A stretch of DNA of 64,000 bases from Scilla litardierei (GCA_030789695.1 CM061142.1:803504817-803568816), one strand, 5' to 3'; positions 19,076 to 31,483 are shown, numbered from the stretch's first letter. Notes: a model not told the origin generated them from the sequence alone. Program-made: numbers and translations.

Positions 19076-22000
19076 GATGATGACAACCCAAATATAAACA
19101 AAACAAATAATTGTGCATTAAATATACTTACTCCCCCTGCAATGATGCCAATCAAGTTAATATCAATAATCAATAGCATCATTCAGCAGTTAATAGTGTG
19201 TGTATCACATGAGGTTGTGTATATATCGCATGAATGACCAGAAATAATATGCATACATAATACAAATCATATAGGTGATACACATTATAAACATGAGCAT
19301 GATTACCAATATATATATAATGTAATCAATATAAACCAAGGTAATCACCAATGCTCCCCCTGAATCATATACATGAACGATCATACACAAAGTCTATATG
19401 ATTCAAGTTATTGTTTAACACTCAACGTTTAATAATTAATAAGCACATCTTGTTTATTTCTCTCTCCCTTTGTCATTAACAAAAAAATATGGGGGTATAG
19501 AAACAACAAATGCAACAATAGAGTGGAAAACGTAAAGGTATATCAATTGTAACCAATTGTAAAGTTTTCTAATGTAAAGTTACCAATTAAAAACAGGATA
19601 TCGAAATAAAGATATCAATTGCAAGAGCACATATCCAACAACAACTCAACCACACTCAATTATCACAAAAAGATAAGCAATAAGCATATGTGATAAACGA
19701 TTATAATAGATACTAATTGTAAAGAGTAGTGTGAGCCATGTTAGAAAAGTGACAATACAAAAAATCATGACATCACTTGTGAAAGAAAAACAAGTGATCA
19801 AATAGTGTCAAAACCCCAAACAAACTCAATTATCACAAAATTTATAACATGAAGCATAATGTGATAGACTGTCTTGTGATACCAATAGTATACTTGACAA
19901 GATATATTAAGCATTTTTAGTGCATGGAAAACAATTCTATGTTTTCATACAAGCAAATCTATTTAATCAATATAATCGTCGAGCGACGAAGTAAACACAC
20001 ATGTTTTCATACACATTGTAATCAATATAATCAATAGAATTGTAATCACCTTCAATTTATGTTATAATACCAATTGTAATCACCTGCAATTTATGTTATA
20101 ATATAATAACACAAATTAAGTAAAATGGCATGAGAAATCAATTGTAGACATACCAAATCATCTTCAAAAAATATCACAGCAAAACTCCACAAAGCATCTC
20201 CAAAAATAAGCATACCAGATATAAGTGAAGTGTGCGATGTGGAGTGACAAGGTGATACAATGAAAATGAATATCGACTATATATATCACGTAAAAGTGTT
20301 ATGCCAAAATAAAGATAGTAAGTTCATAAAACGTATGGCATACATAATTCTAGCACCCTAGGAAACTAATTGAAATAATGTTCAAAAGAACCATAGTACT
20401 AGCATGCATTCCAGAAGAGATACTCACATATTGAGTCAAAGATAAGCATGGAATGCCATGAGCATGTAAAGATGGTATCCAATATAAATAGTCTAACAAT
20501 TGTAAATATGATACCAAATGTAAATATGATATGTAGAGATGATACCAATTGTAGTCTAACAAAGTATGCACAACAGGCAAATAATGTCAAGATCATGACA
20601 ACACTTGAAAAAGAAACCAAGTGAACAAATAGAGACAAGATCTCATCCTAGCTCAACTATCACAAAGGATACAACATGAAGCAAAATGTGACAAAACATC
20701 TTTTGAGCAAAGGCATGAAGATAGTCTACTATCAAAGTCACAAGGTAGGACATAAACGAATAAGTTTATCATGAACATTGCATGCATGCATACCAATTGT
20801 GCGAATAGAATAAAAAACTTGAGTAAGCACAATATAATCTGAGGTAGCATCAAAGTAGTCATAGTGCTTCAAGATATATTCAGGGAAGAATATCTATGAC
20901 AGAATATACATATCATCAAACACAATATAAAGCTTATGTGATCGTGTAAAGCACAAGTTATCTCTAACATCTCACAAAAATAGCATAAAATATGAGCATG
21001 AGATGAGAGATGACATAGTGAGAAATACAGCTTGAATATCACTAACTAATATGAATGAATGTTATGTCACTTGTGAAAATATCATACATGAAAGATTTAG
21101 CTATATACATGAAAGATCTCTGGAATAAAATTATAGCTAAACATCAGTCATGAAGTAATTTAAAATGACAAGTAACATACATTGATCACCCCAAATCATA
21201 TCAATACGTCTCATAAAGATAATCATACAAACTATAAGAAAAGTATGAGATGTGTTGTGATACAATGAACAAATATGCATAAAGATCCTAAATCATTAAT
21301 CTTATTCATGGCATGAATTATGTATAACGTGATGAAGTATAGCATGCCATAAAGAAATGAATGATTCTACTAGAATGGTATAACAAATCATGATATGGTT
21401 TAAATAATCCATGAACATAGTCATCTTCGTGAATTAGGCACAAGTGGTAGAATCAAAGCAACATACTTAATACAATCTAATAAACAAGTAAGCATGTTAT
21501 ACACATCAGTTATCATATTCATAACATATAACAATCTTCATGAGGGTGTGATAAGAATGAGCTAATGAAGAAATATGCTATATTACACAAATCGTATATA
21601 TTAAAATACCAATTGTAAACATGGTAGACAAAACCAATATATTCAAATACCAATTGTACAAAACACATACTTACAACCATTTAGCACTCCCTATATGTGT
21701 GCATCTGCAATGCACCATCCTTTCCTTTGAATTGATCCATCATTTTTAAACCAAGGAGAGTGTAGGGTAGGCATCTTGCACAACAATCTGACAATTCAAC
21801 AATTGGTGGTATCCAAAAACTTTTTGGATCCAATAGGTTAAGGAACAAAATCAAGTAGTCCAATAACCAATCATTTACCAATTGTAAATAACACTCATCA
21901 ATAGAAATACATGACATGCATTAATAGGAGTTATTATGATCATGAAAATCATACATATCAGGAATTAACAATTCTTAATCATAAGAAGTTAGATACACCT

Positions 22001-22561
22001 AGACTAATAATTCCTATGCATATGATTTGATCACAATACATTATGAGCAATCATCAATATGAATACACACATCTAATACAATAGTGTGTGCAAGAAAGAT
22101 TCCACATTCAATATGCATATGTGCACAAAATAAACATTCACGACACAACACATATCGAAGGAAGGCAAGAAAAGTAATACCACAAGGAGTATGCATGAAA
22201 AGCATAAAGTATTAATTTTTCAAAAACCAAATTTCTCTTTCCCGTTGGCATATCAACAAGATAGGAAGGTGCAAATCGATAATAAATCACCAAGGGTTAG
22301 AGAAATCAACCAATCTATATGCACAACATAATATGAATGAAATGTAATGACATATAGATGAACATAAAATGATAGCAATCAAAACATGTCATACTCCCAC
22401 AAAATCATACAACTATGCAAACTTGGGAGTAGAGGACGAACTCACATATATATATGGGTACAAGAAGTAATCATACAAGCATGGTACCCAAGCAATGAAG
22501 TGCAATATGAGTGAGTAAGCAAGGTGGAAATCAAATAAAGGCTGAGTTTGATTATTTATTT

Positions 22562-22565
<4 letters not shown>

Positions 22566-22631
<66 letters not shown>

Positions 22632-22633
22632 GC
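22566..22633. repeat. (CA)n(CG)n dinucleotide tract
   Basis: About 26 CA units run straight into about 8 CG units, giving 68 bases of uninterrupted purine-pyrimidine alternation, preceded by TTTA repeats. Such tracts can adopt Z-DNA and are length-unstable. Confidence 0.95.
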
Positions 22634-23402
22634 AACGCATGAGAATATGTTAATCCTAATATATGATTCTATATGTGTGTTCATACCATGCCTAGAAACA
22701 ATCTTAGGAATCCAAAAGATATAGATTTGGGATTCTTAAGAAGAGGTTGTGTAGTGGCATGAGTAGGAAGTTGGGATGCACGCTTGTGAAGTGAAACATA
22801 AATATAAGCGTGTCCCGTGTGTGAAACATGCAAATGAGCATTAATTCTAACATGAAAATTTTAAGCAACTTGTTATAAATAATCCTTGAATAAACATATG
22901 AGTAAGGATTATGAATACAAAATGCACATCATTCAAGAATTTGACACACTGAAATACATAGACATGAATGACATACAAGACACACAATATGCAAACATAG
23001 GATATGCAAGAGATAGTCTCAAACACAAAGTGACATCTACATGCATCCAACACACATGGAAACCAAATGTAAGAATATACTTACAATATTAAGCTCCTCC
23101 TACTTTGGTGCATCACTTAAGCACCATCAACTCCATTTGAATGAAAATCTTTGCAAATCAAAGAGTTGGTAGGGTTGGTATCCCAATGTGGATTGAACCT
23201 TGAAAACATAATTTTGGTATCCAAAACCCTTTTTGGATCCTATGGGTTAGTCAACAAGTTTAACAAACTAAATTCAAATTATTGTAACCCATATCCTAAT
23301 GTAATCATACACAATATTTAAGAAACATGCAATCATATTACAAGATAAATATTTAACCAAATACATGCATATACCAATTGTACCAAAAATAAGTATATAT
23401 AT

Positions 23403-23644
23403 GGGCTATTTAGTACCGACCCACTATGTTTTCTCCAAAATTAGTATCACCCCCCTATGGTTTCAATAATTAGTAAGACCCCCCTACGGCACCGCAAGTT
23501 TTTCGCCACAATTAGTATCACCCCCCGGTGTTTTCTCAAAAATTAGTATCACCCCCCTATGGCAGGGGGGTCTTACTAATTTTTGAAACCATGGGGGGTG
23601 CTACTAATTTTTGAAAAAACACAGGGGGTCGGTACTAAATAACC
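23403..23644. mobile_element. MITE with long terminal inverted repeats
   Basis: Ends are GGGCTATTTAGTACCGACCC and, inverted, a closely matching GGTTATTTAGTACCGACC. Inverted similarity extends about 80 bp inward and includes repeated AATTAGTA(T)CACCCCCCT blocks. Both flanks are (TA)n, so a target duplication cannot be fixed; size and long inverted repeats would fit a small MULE-type MITE. Confidence 0.7.
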
Positions 23645-23953
23645 ATATATATATATATTATTATAATCCAAACGCATGTCAAGTATCACATGCAACAAAC
23701 CATGAATATGATCCAACGCATGTGTTGCAACAAGAAATATTAAATATTTTAGACATGAAAATCACAAACACAATGATTTATTAATAAACATGCAATGGAA
23801 ATCAAATTCAATATGAATTTACGTTTCTAACAAACATGAGCATCTAAGGCCAAAATGCAAACAAAAGGGTAAATCTATTCTTAACACAAATGCTTTGGTA
23901 CCCATAAAATGAATATAAACTTATGGTACCAAGCAATGAAGGGTCAACGGAAA

Positions 23954-25627
23954 CTAACCCTTTGGAAACCAAGTCCAAGAGGACCGTGATTTCCCAATAA
24001 AATCATCATTCAAAATAATATTATGAATATAAGATTTCACAGACATATCCTTAGCATGATTGCTAGTGTTCTTCGAACCCCAAATAGTGTATGATTTGAA
24101 AATCCTCTTCCTAGTGGTTGCATGCACAAAAGGTTTATTTCTACGTGGTGCATATGGCCTAGGAACATGAGATCTAGCAAGAGCATGAGGAACAATGTGT
24201 TGTGCTAAAGCATGATGATGGGCATATGATCCATGGTGTGGTGTTGCATACATATGTGGATGAATATGAGGTGTGTATGCATGAGGATGATCATAAGAAT
24301 AAGCATGCACATGTGGATGTGATGTGTGATCATAAGCATGTGAAGGTGCATGAGCATGAGTACGTGCATGAGAGTGTCTCAAATGAGTGTTTGCACGTGC
24401 TCGTGGGTGTGGAACATAAAAACCATCATTCGTGTGAACATGTAGTGTAGGAGGTGTGTTCCTACGTGGCATAGTATTGGTGTACATGACTACATGACCC
24501 TTCTTTGGAGGTCCACCGAAAGTGGGTTTCTTTCCAAAGGAGGGAGGAATAGGAGTGGTGGTTTCCTTAGTAGTAGAACTACACAAGTTGTTATAGACAC
24601 CACTCGTGAATGCACCGGAGGATGGCCTCACAAAATCTATAGTTACTTCACTATAGGAGGTGCGTGCATTAGATGCACTTGCCTTAGAATAACCAAGGCC
24701 AACACGATGGTTTTCCGGTAGTTGATTATTTAGCAAATCATCCAAATTATCCTTTCCCTTCTTGAATCTCTCAACAATGGAGGACATGAGCTCATATTTC
24801 TTCGAAATTGAAGAAATAGTGGCATCCAAGGTGGATGCACGTGGGGTGAGCTCGTGCACTTGGGATTTGAGATCCTCATTCTCAATTCCCAAACAAGTGT
24901 TTTGAGATTGAAGATTTTCAATCTCAAGATCATTACTATCTGCAATGGAAACACGATCAAGTTGAGATTTGAGGGACTCCACCTCATTTCTCAACATGCC
25001 ATTTTGAGTAAGCAAACTTGCTTTCTCAATAGCGAGTGTCTCAACAATGGTGTCGTTGTTAGAGGTGCTACATGTAGATGTGTTAGAGAGACTAGCAATC
25101 TTATTCTTAGCATCACAATATTTATGCATAAGCTTTTGATATTTATCAAATAATTGCTTAAGTTCAATTTTAAGATCATCCGTTGTTACCTCTTCATCGT
25201 CGCTAGCGCTTTCACTTGAGTCGCTTGATTCGTCACTAGAGTCGTCCTCTCGTGCCATCAAACCCATGAATGAATCCCTTTCATCATTGGAGGAAGAACA
25301 CTCCGAGGTGGACTCTTCTTGCTCCGCTAGCATGTGCCATATTTGATATGCCGTTGTTGCCTTGGACACACGCATAAGAATGTTATGAGATAAATACTCA
25401 AGCAAGATATCCATTACCTCTTGATGTTTCTTCACCAATTTTTTTTGCTTATTTGTCCATTCATGTTCGGAAGTGGTAGGTGCATGAAGGGGCTTCTCCA
25501 CAAGCTTCCAATAATCCTCATCGATGGATTGAATATAGGCTTTCATCTTCACACACCAACTTTGATAGTTGGGTCCAATGAGATATGGTGGAATAAGACT
25601 TCGTGTGATGTTGTTGTTGGTTGCCAT
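23954..25627 (-). CDS. M Gag with coiled coil and histidine-rich C-terminus
   Basis: 557 residues. The start is ATGGCAACC at 25627, just past the PBS; an in-frame ATG at 25681 is inside the LTR and is not chosen. Residues 1-110 carry the copia Gag domain (PPYLIGPNYQSWCVKMKAYI, then YLSHNILMRVSKATTAYQIW). An acidic Ser/Asp/Glu segment follows, then a long heptad-rich Leu/Glu/Lys region (about 160-310) consistent with coiled coil. The last third has about 27 His in roughly 110 residues (HSHARTHAHAPSHAYDHTSH is one stretch) where related gags carry CCHC zinc knuckles; none is visible here. The frame ends SSWTWFPKG, matching the end of H's gag (SSWVWLPNV). The ORF is intact, so a packaging role in trans is plausible, but that is inference. 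Confidence 0.85.
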   Translation of the reverse strand: MATNNNITRSLIPPYLIGPNYQSWCVKMKAYIQSIDEDYWKLVEKPLHAPTTSEHEWTNKQKKLVKKHQEVMDILLEYLSHNILMRVSKATTAYQIWHMLAEQEESTSECSSSNDERDSFMGLMAREDDSSDESSDSSESASDDEEVTTDDLKIELKQLFDKYQKLMHKYCDAKNKIASLSNTSTCSTSNNDTIVETLAIEKASLLTQNGMLRNEVESLKSQLDRVSIADSNDLEIENLQSQNTCLGIENEDLKSQVHELTPRASTLDATISSISKKYELMSSIVERFKKGKDNLDDLLNNQLPENHRVGLGYSKASASNARTSYSEVTIDFVRPSSGAFTSGVYNNLCSSTTKETTTPIPPSFGKKPTFGGPPKKGHVVMYTNTMPRRNTPPTLHVHTNDGFYVPHPRARANTHLRHSHARTHAHAPSHAYDHTSHPHVHAYSYDHPHAYTPHIHPHMYATPHHGSYAHHHALAQHIVPHALARSHVPRPYAPRRNKPFVHATTRKRIFKSYTIWGSKNTSNHAKDMSVKSYIHNIILNDDFIGKSRSSWTWFPKG

Positions 25628-25631
25628 AGCT

Positions 25632-25653
25632 ATAACCTCGCTCTGATTCCAAT
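25632..25653 (-). other. M primer binding site, initiator tRNA-Met type
   Basis: The minus strand reads ATTGGAATCAGAGCGAGGTT next to the LTR end, close to the usual copia PBS TGGTATCAGAGC (one substitution). Confidence 0.85.
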
Positions 25654-25836
25654 TGTAGTGACCCTGTGCTATGAGGAACAAACACTAGAGGGGGGTGAAT
25701 AGTGTTTTATAGAATTATAAGGAATTTACGCCAAATAAAACCCTACTTAACCAACAAATGCGGAATACAACAAGTGAACAACAACACAAGAAATAAAGCA
25801 ATGCAAACAAGCAATCTACCCTGGTTCAGTGCCACC

Positions 25837-26115
25837 CAAGTCTCCCCGACTTGTTACCGGTGCCATACTCCAGCAACACACGGATCCCCTCCAGATACTC
25901 TAGCAAACCGCTAGAGATTTCCTTTAGCCCACTTGTGGAAAACCTCCAACAAGTGCAATCGACCTACAATCGATGTCCGTGTATCCCACAACCCGGGAAC
26001 ACGCAAAGTCCTTAATCCCACAACTTGGGACTAAGCACACTCTCACAAACCGAGAGCAAAACTAAATCTTGGCTCCCACAACTTGGGATCAAGCCAATGC
26101 TCTCACCACCGTGAG
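25837..26115 (-). repeat. Chain of short hairpins in M R/U5
   Basis: Successive stems: CAAGTC/GACTTG (25837), CTCTAGC/GCTAGAG with loop AAACC (25898), CACTTG/CAAGTG with an inner TGGA/TCCA stem and loop AAACC (25930), ATCGA/TCGAT (25958), CGTGT/ACACG (25978), CTTA/TAAG (26011), CTCTC/GAGAG (26040), CTTG/CAAG (26068) and CTCAC/GTGAG (26102). Three of them share the inner arms TCCC and GGGA around a CACAAC-type loop while outer arms differ. It lies downstream of M's TATA box, in transcribed sequence. Confidence 0.75.
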
Positions 26116-26788
26116 TATACAACAATTAAGAAGTATAAAGAATGAAATATAAAACTTCTTACCACAAAATCCTATGCCTTGAGAAATACTTACCAATTTA
26201 GGGCAAGAATGGATTTTGAGGAAGATGAGATCACCAAACCCTAGCTCCACCAAGATGAGCAGAAATAGATGGCTAGGGAGAAGTTGGTGCCTTGGAATCA
26301 AGGTATTAGCTTGAGAAGCTCATAAGGAATGAGAATCTCTCTTGAGGAATTAGTGCTCAAAGAGTGAGAGAGAGATTCTTGTGAGATGAGAGAGCTTGGA
26401 ATTGGAGTTGAATGGCTCTTCTCAAAGGTGTGAAAATGTCTCTAATTTCAGCCTTGGATCCCTGCTTAGAAGCACTCAAGCTTATATAGGGAAGAGAGAA
26501 AACGGACACAAAAATCATGGTATTAAATGCTCCAACAGCTCTATTCTGAAGTTGCTTAATCGGTCTAAGAAGGATCACTCACCGATTAGTTTTGCAACTA
26601 GTCGGTCGGTGAACCTTCTTGGACCGACTAGATGGTTGACAGAGAAGATGGTGAAATCATGGGTAAGCACTAGTCGGTCTAAGAAGGATCATCAACCGAC
26701 TAGATTGACAACTAGTCAGTCAGTGAACCTTCTTGGATCGACTAGATTGGCTTTTAATCGATTAACCATGCTTCTTGAACCAACTAAC

Positions 26789-28613
26789 TGTAGGGATCGT
26801 CTAACCCTTGCAATACTAACAACACACACTAGAGGGGGGGTGAATAGTGTAATGGCAATAAAATTGTCCAAATAAAATTAAACTTGCAAATGCGGAATTA
26901 TAAATGCAAGAGGAATTAAATGTCACAATCAATCCAAACACAAACACAAAGTTTTACCCTGGTTCCCCAAACTTGGGTACATCCAGCCACACCAATATTC
27001 ACTATATTCCCACACAAAGAAGTGAATACAAATCCCACAAAGAGATACTCCACAAAGAGGATTTATGCCCTACACAAGGACCCAACCAATCCTACACAAG
27101 GATCAAGATTCCCACACAGAGAATCACTAACTCCCACTCAGAGAATTAGGGTTAGTCCTACACTAGGACACTAAACTCCCACAAAGACAGTTAATTCCCA
27201 CAAAGAGAATTTCCTAAGTCCCACAAAGAGACAACCTCCCACAAAGAGAGAAACTCCCACAAGGAGAGTATCCTAATCCCACAAAGAGAAAAGGAGAACA
27301 ATTTATACCTTGTAAAGTAAATACTCTTACCTATGCCTTGAGATGCTTACTCATGAATGAATGCAAGGCATGGAAGAGGATCTCCAAGTGTTGGAATATG
27401 CTTGAGAGAACTTGGATGATTTCCCTTGAGCTGGACTTCAATGCATGAAGAAAGATGAATGCTCAAATAGAGGGAAATGAGGGAGCTTGAGAGTGGCTTA
27501 TTGATCTCTTGAGATTTTCTATAGAATCAAGAGTTTATCAAATGTTGTCAAGAGTTCTCAAGAATGGCAGCACACTCATATATATAGGAATCCTATATCA
27601 AGCCCAAAAACCCAAAGAAACAGCCAGAAAATCAAATCTGCAACGACTAGAAACTGGGTGAAAACGACAGGAACAGTCGACTGATGATCATAAGACAGTC
27701 GACTGATCAACGGCTAGAAAATATCCAACGGGTATAATCTGAGCCAGGACAGTCGACTTAAGAATACAAAACAGTCGACTGACAAACAGGGCAGGCGCCT
27801 GTTAATCCTTCAGCAAACGACTGCTGCAGGGGATGGATCGAAACAGAGAGCTGCACTCTTTCTCCACTTCTTCGCACATGCGATTGATGTTAATACCACA
27901 ATCGACTGTGGAATAGTCAAGCGACTGTATATTCTTCATCAGTCGACTACTGTAAAGTATGGAGAGAATACAGAGAGATGCAGAGATTGCACTTACGCTA
28001 GACAGGTGACTGTTAACCAAATCTCAGGCGACTATAAATGTACACGACTGGGAACTGATTAACAGGCGACTGTGCGTAAAGCTCAAGTGTGAGTCAATAG
28101 AAATGTTGACTTGAGTAGTGCATATCAGGCGACTGTAGAAGGATCTACAGGCGACTGGAAATCACCCAGTCGACTGTGTTTCCCTCAACAGGCGACTGAC
28201 AGAAGAAGTGAACCTATTAGGTTGGATTCTATGATAATCCTAAGGTTCACTAAGATGGTTAGATGCATGAGCATGAATGAGTAAACCATCTAGCAAGGCA
28301 TTACATCGATCCTAGACGCAAAAAGAGAGAGAAAGCAATAAAGTAAATTACATGGATTACAATGCTTTCAAAAGAGTCTAAGTATACAATCTTGATGCCT
28401 TGAAAGATCTCCATCATCTCCAAGCTTTGGCACTCCTTGAGTCCAAACTTTGGCACTTCTTCACATGATGTCCATCCTTACACCAAGTGATTAGTCTCCA
28501 ACAAAGATATCCTTGAAATAAACTGAGAGACTAAAACATGAGATTCATTAGCAACAACATAATGTTGTGATCATCATCAAAATAAGATTGGTATAAAACA
28601 CCAATACTCAACA
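26789..28613 (-). mobile_element. Solo LTR of the H copia family
   Basis: 1825 bp, TGTAGGGATC to ATACTCAACA on the plus strand, with a perfect target duplication CTAAC (26784-26788 and 28614-28618). It is the reverse complement of the H LTR family (31041-32876) with visible divergence. No interior remains, the expected product of LTR-LTR recombination. Confidence 0.93.
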
Positions 28614-29621
28614 CTAACAGGTCAACAGTACAAAGGTCGAATTTCACAGGGAAAACTAGTCGGTCTTAGAAGAAACACCAACCGACTAGATCGTCATTTA
28701 GTCGGTCGGTGAGCCTTCTTGGACCGACAAATTGGTCAACAAATTGTCTTCAATTGATTAGGATAACTAGTCGGTCTGAGTAGGATTTCCAATCGACTAG
28801 ATCGTCATCTAGTCGGTCGGTGAACCTTCTTGGACCGACTAATTGACCAACAATGAATGTGCTGAATTTAACTAGGATATCTAGTCGGTTCAAGAAGAAT
28901 TTCCAACCGACTAGATCATCATCTAGTCGATTGGTTCTTCTACTTGAACCAACTAAGATGCATACGAAGCCGAGAAATGAAGCGATAAGCTACGGGAAAG
29001 TTTCTAATGGCTTATAAGGCAATCCTAGAGATAAGATATGAAAGTTATGAAGATTTCTAGGCAAGTACTACTCAAGGCTTAACATTCTACTAAACCGAAG
29101 CTAGAAGACAATAAAATTAAACACTACAAACCGTCTTCAAAGCTTCAATATGGAGAATCCGAATCCCTTGACTTCATGAATACTCCTTGAGCTTCAACGA
29201 AGCTCCAGGCACAACGATCACGCGTTCTGAGGAAGTCTTGGGACGTCGCTTGAGATGAACAAGGTACTTTGGCGACGATCTCCATAATTCTTCATGGACT
29301 TGAGTCTTTTAGTTGAATGACTTGAACGTCATAGTCTTCGAAGCTTTTGACTCATCCATTCCTTTCTTCTCTTTGGATTGAATCTCCATTCATTTGTTGA
29401 TGCCATTGGCTTGAGGTTTGAGATAGCCTTTGAGTTCTTCAAGCCAATGCTTCACCTTTGTTGATTTACCAAGTTCTCCACTTGAATCAACACGTGTAGT
29501 CACTTTTGATCTTCTTGAATCTAATTGGTGACTTTGTAGCTAATTGCAATCACAAGAGTTAGTCACAATGATTTGTGTTTGATCATCATCAAAATCTAGG
29601 TGGAGAGTCCAATACTCACCA

Positions 29622-30102
29622 ATTCACTCCACGATTTGTTGGAAAAACAACATCCAGCAAATCATATAGAAGGTTTGGGTTATATTCAAAATGTGGTTTC
29701 CAAACCCATCTCTAATTCCTCTTATGGTGCAAATAGAAGAAATATTGCTAAAGCACCTAAGAAGAATCATCATGCTTTCTTGTACAATAATAACATCAAC
29801 AAGAAGCATGTAGATCACGATGTAATGAGGAAGAATGAAAATTTTTCATTTTTTTTGCTAAGAAGCAAAATCCTCATTCTTTGCATGCCAAGAAATTCAT
29901 TTCTACACCTAAGCATGCCACATCCCCCCCTCTTGCAAAGGCAAAACCCTTGCCTAGGAAATCCTTAAGAGTATGGATTCCCACTAAGGTTAGCATGCAA
30001 GAGAGGGATAGGTACATCAACTCTCTAGTTAATGATGTGATCACCTCATGTGATTACATTAGGAAATCAAACTCCTCTTGGGTTTGGTTGCCTAATGTTT
30101 AG
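29622..30102 (+). pseudogene. H Gag, C-terminal part
   Basis: Resumes where M is inserted. The first frame reads SLHDLLEKQHPANHIEGLGY, matching M's DDLLNNQLPENHRVGLGY, so this is the middle of a related copia gag. A frameshift near the T-run at 29850-29858 moves the frame, which then ends KSNSSWVWLPNV and TAG at 30102. The N-terminal part is left of M, outside the window. No protease or pol follows before the LTR, so H also appears to be gag-only, or has lost pol. Confidence 0.8.
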
Positions 30103-31040
30103 GTTCCTCACACATATGCATATTGCATGTGTATTGTGCTTGAATGTTTTTTTGGCATACCCATTCTTTGTGTGTGTTTCATGATTTTGAAAATATTTTC
30201 AAACTTATTTTTCATGAAAATGGGGACCTTGGGGTTTATTGACATGCATGCATTTTTTGATCCATGTGTATGTCAATGGGGGAGTTAATATGTTATTTGT
30301 TTAAAGCATTTTAAGACATATTTTAACTCACATTTCGGAGGTTATTTGAGATCTTTATTCACATTTGGTTGTTTTTGATCTCAAACCAAACCTCTTGTAT
30401 ATTGCCAACATGTTTCATGATATATTTGTTTTTGGCAATATTCTTTTGTGTATCTTAGAAGCTTGATTTTTTTTCCATATCTATTGCTTTGATACACTTT
30501 AGGCCCATGGCTCCATAAATTTTAATTGGTATTAGATCCTAGAAGTCAAAAGTTGACCATTTCTATGATCTAGGGGGAGCATGGGATAGTGAATTGATAC
30601 CCACTAAAATTTTAAATTTGGTATCTTACATATCTTTCTTTTCTTGCATATTGTCACATCTTGGTTAAGATGACAAAGTGGGATATTTTTGATGTCCACC
30701 TTTTTGACGATGTCAAGGAAGAGAGATATATGCATTAGGTAAATATATATGGGGGATATATTCATATGCATATCGGAAGAGATATATCTATGGGGAGAGA
30801 TATATGGGATTAGATAAACCTTGCATGTTTGCATAATATTGTATTTTAAATTTGGTTTACTATTGGTTTATGTAATCCATGCCTATTATATGTCACATTG
30901 ACTTCAGTTGGTATTATGAGTATTTACCTTTGTGTAGCTCATTGTTTATTTGGTGCATATAAGTAGGGGGAGCTCCTTAGCAGTGTGCTTTTATACTTTG
31001 TATTTTATATAATGTGTGTCATCATCAAAAAGGAGGAGAT
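30103..31040 (+). other. H 3' noncoding region and polypurine tract
   Basis: No coding sequence. GTCATCATCAAAAAGGAGGA leads into the polypurine tract AAAAAGGAGGAGAT (31027-31040), as in SIRE-type elements, directly before the LTR. Confidence 0.8.
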
Positions 31041-31483
31041 TGTTGAGTATTGGTGTTTTATACCAATCTTATTTTGATGATGATCACAACATTGTGTTGT
31101 TGCTAATGACTCTCATGTTTTAGTCTCTCAGTTTTATCTCAAGAATATTCTTCTTGGAGACTAATCACTTGGTGCAAGGATGGACATCAAGTGGAGAAGA
31201 GCCAAAGCTTGGACTCAAGGAGTGCCAAAGCTTGAAAATGATGGAGAGCAATCAAGGCATCAAGATTGAAGACTTAGACTCTAAAGAAAGCATTGTAATC
31301 AATGTAATTTACTTTATTGCTTTCTCTCTTTTTTTGAGTCTAGATTATTGTAATGCCTTGCTAGATGGTTTGCTTATCATGCATATGCATTTAACCATCT
31401 TAGTGAACCTTAGGATTATCATAGAATCCAACCCAATGGGTTCACTCTGTCCAAATACTCATTTGGAGTCTCTGGCTTTCCTT

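Larger units (their letters stand above)
19076..23953 (-). other. M long noncoding region with PBS-like repeats
   Basis: AT-rich, no coding sequence on either strand. The motif TACCAATTGT(A/G) (minus strand TACAATTGGTA) recurs at 20068, 20543, 20791, 21607, 21648, 21876 and 23372, with more diverged copies near 19542-19562. It resembles M's own LTR-PBS junction (ACTACAATTGGAATC at about 25645-25659). One copy, 20543-20557, extends the match on both sides. A dinucleotide tract and a MITE are also inside. Confidence 0.7.
17422..29621 (-). mobile_element. M: gag-only (TR-GAG type) Ty1/copia element, minus strand
   Basis: Reading leftwards: 5' LTR (29621-25654, with a nested solo LTR), tRNA-Met type PBS, one gag ORF, a 4.9-kb noncoding stretch, polypurine tract (19075-19062) and 3' LTR (19061-17422, cut by the Tekay insertion). 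No protease, integrase, RT or RNase H remnants are seen. It sits in the gag of H: coding sequence of H resumes at 29622. Gag, LTR style and PBS resemble the SIRE/Maximus lineage. LTR copies differ by a few percent by eye, clearly older than Athila-1. Confidence 0.88.
25654..29621 (-). repeat. M 5' LTR (right copy) containing a solo LTR
   Basis: The left end is TGTAGTGACCCTG at 25654 beside the PBS; the right end is ACTCACCA at 29621, one base different from the sister copy's ACTCAACA. Without the insertion at 26789-28618 it is about 2.14 kb. It holds the U3 array, TATA (26490-26481) and a hairpin chain. Confidence 0.88.

Noticed and set aside
24202..24450. His/Glu/Val-rich plus-strand frame inside M
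   Set aside because: Antisense of the His-rich Gag tail, which explains its composition.
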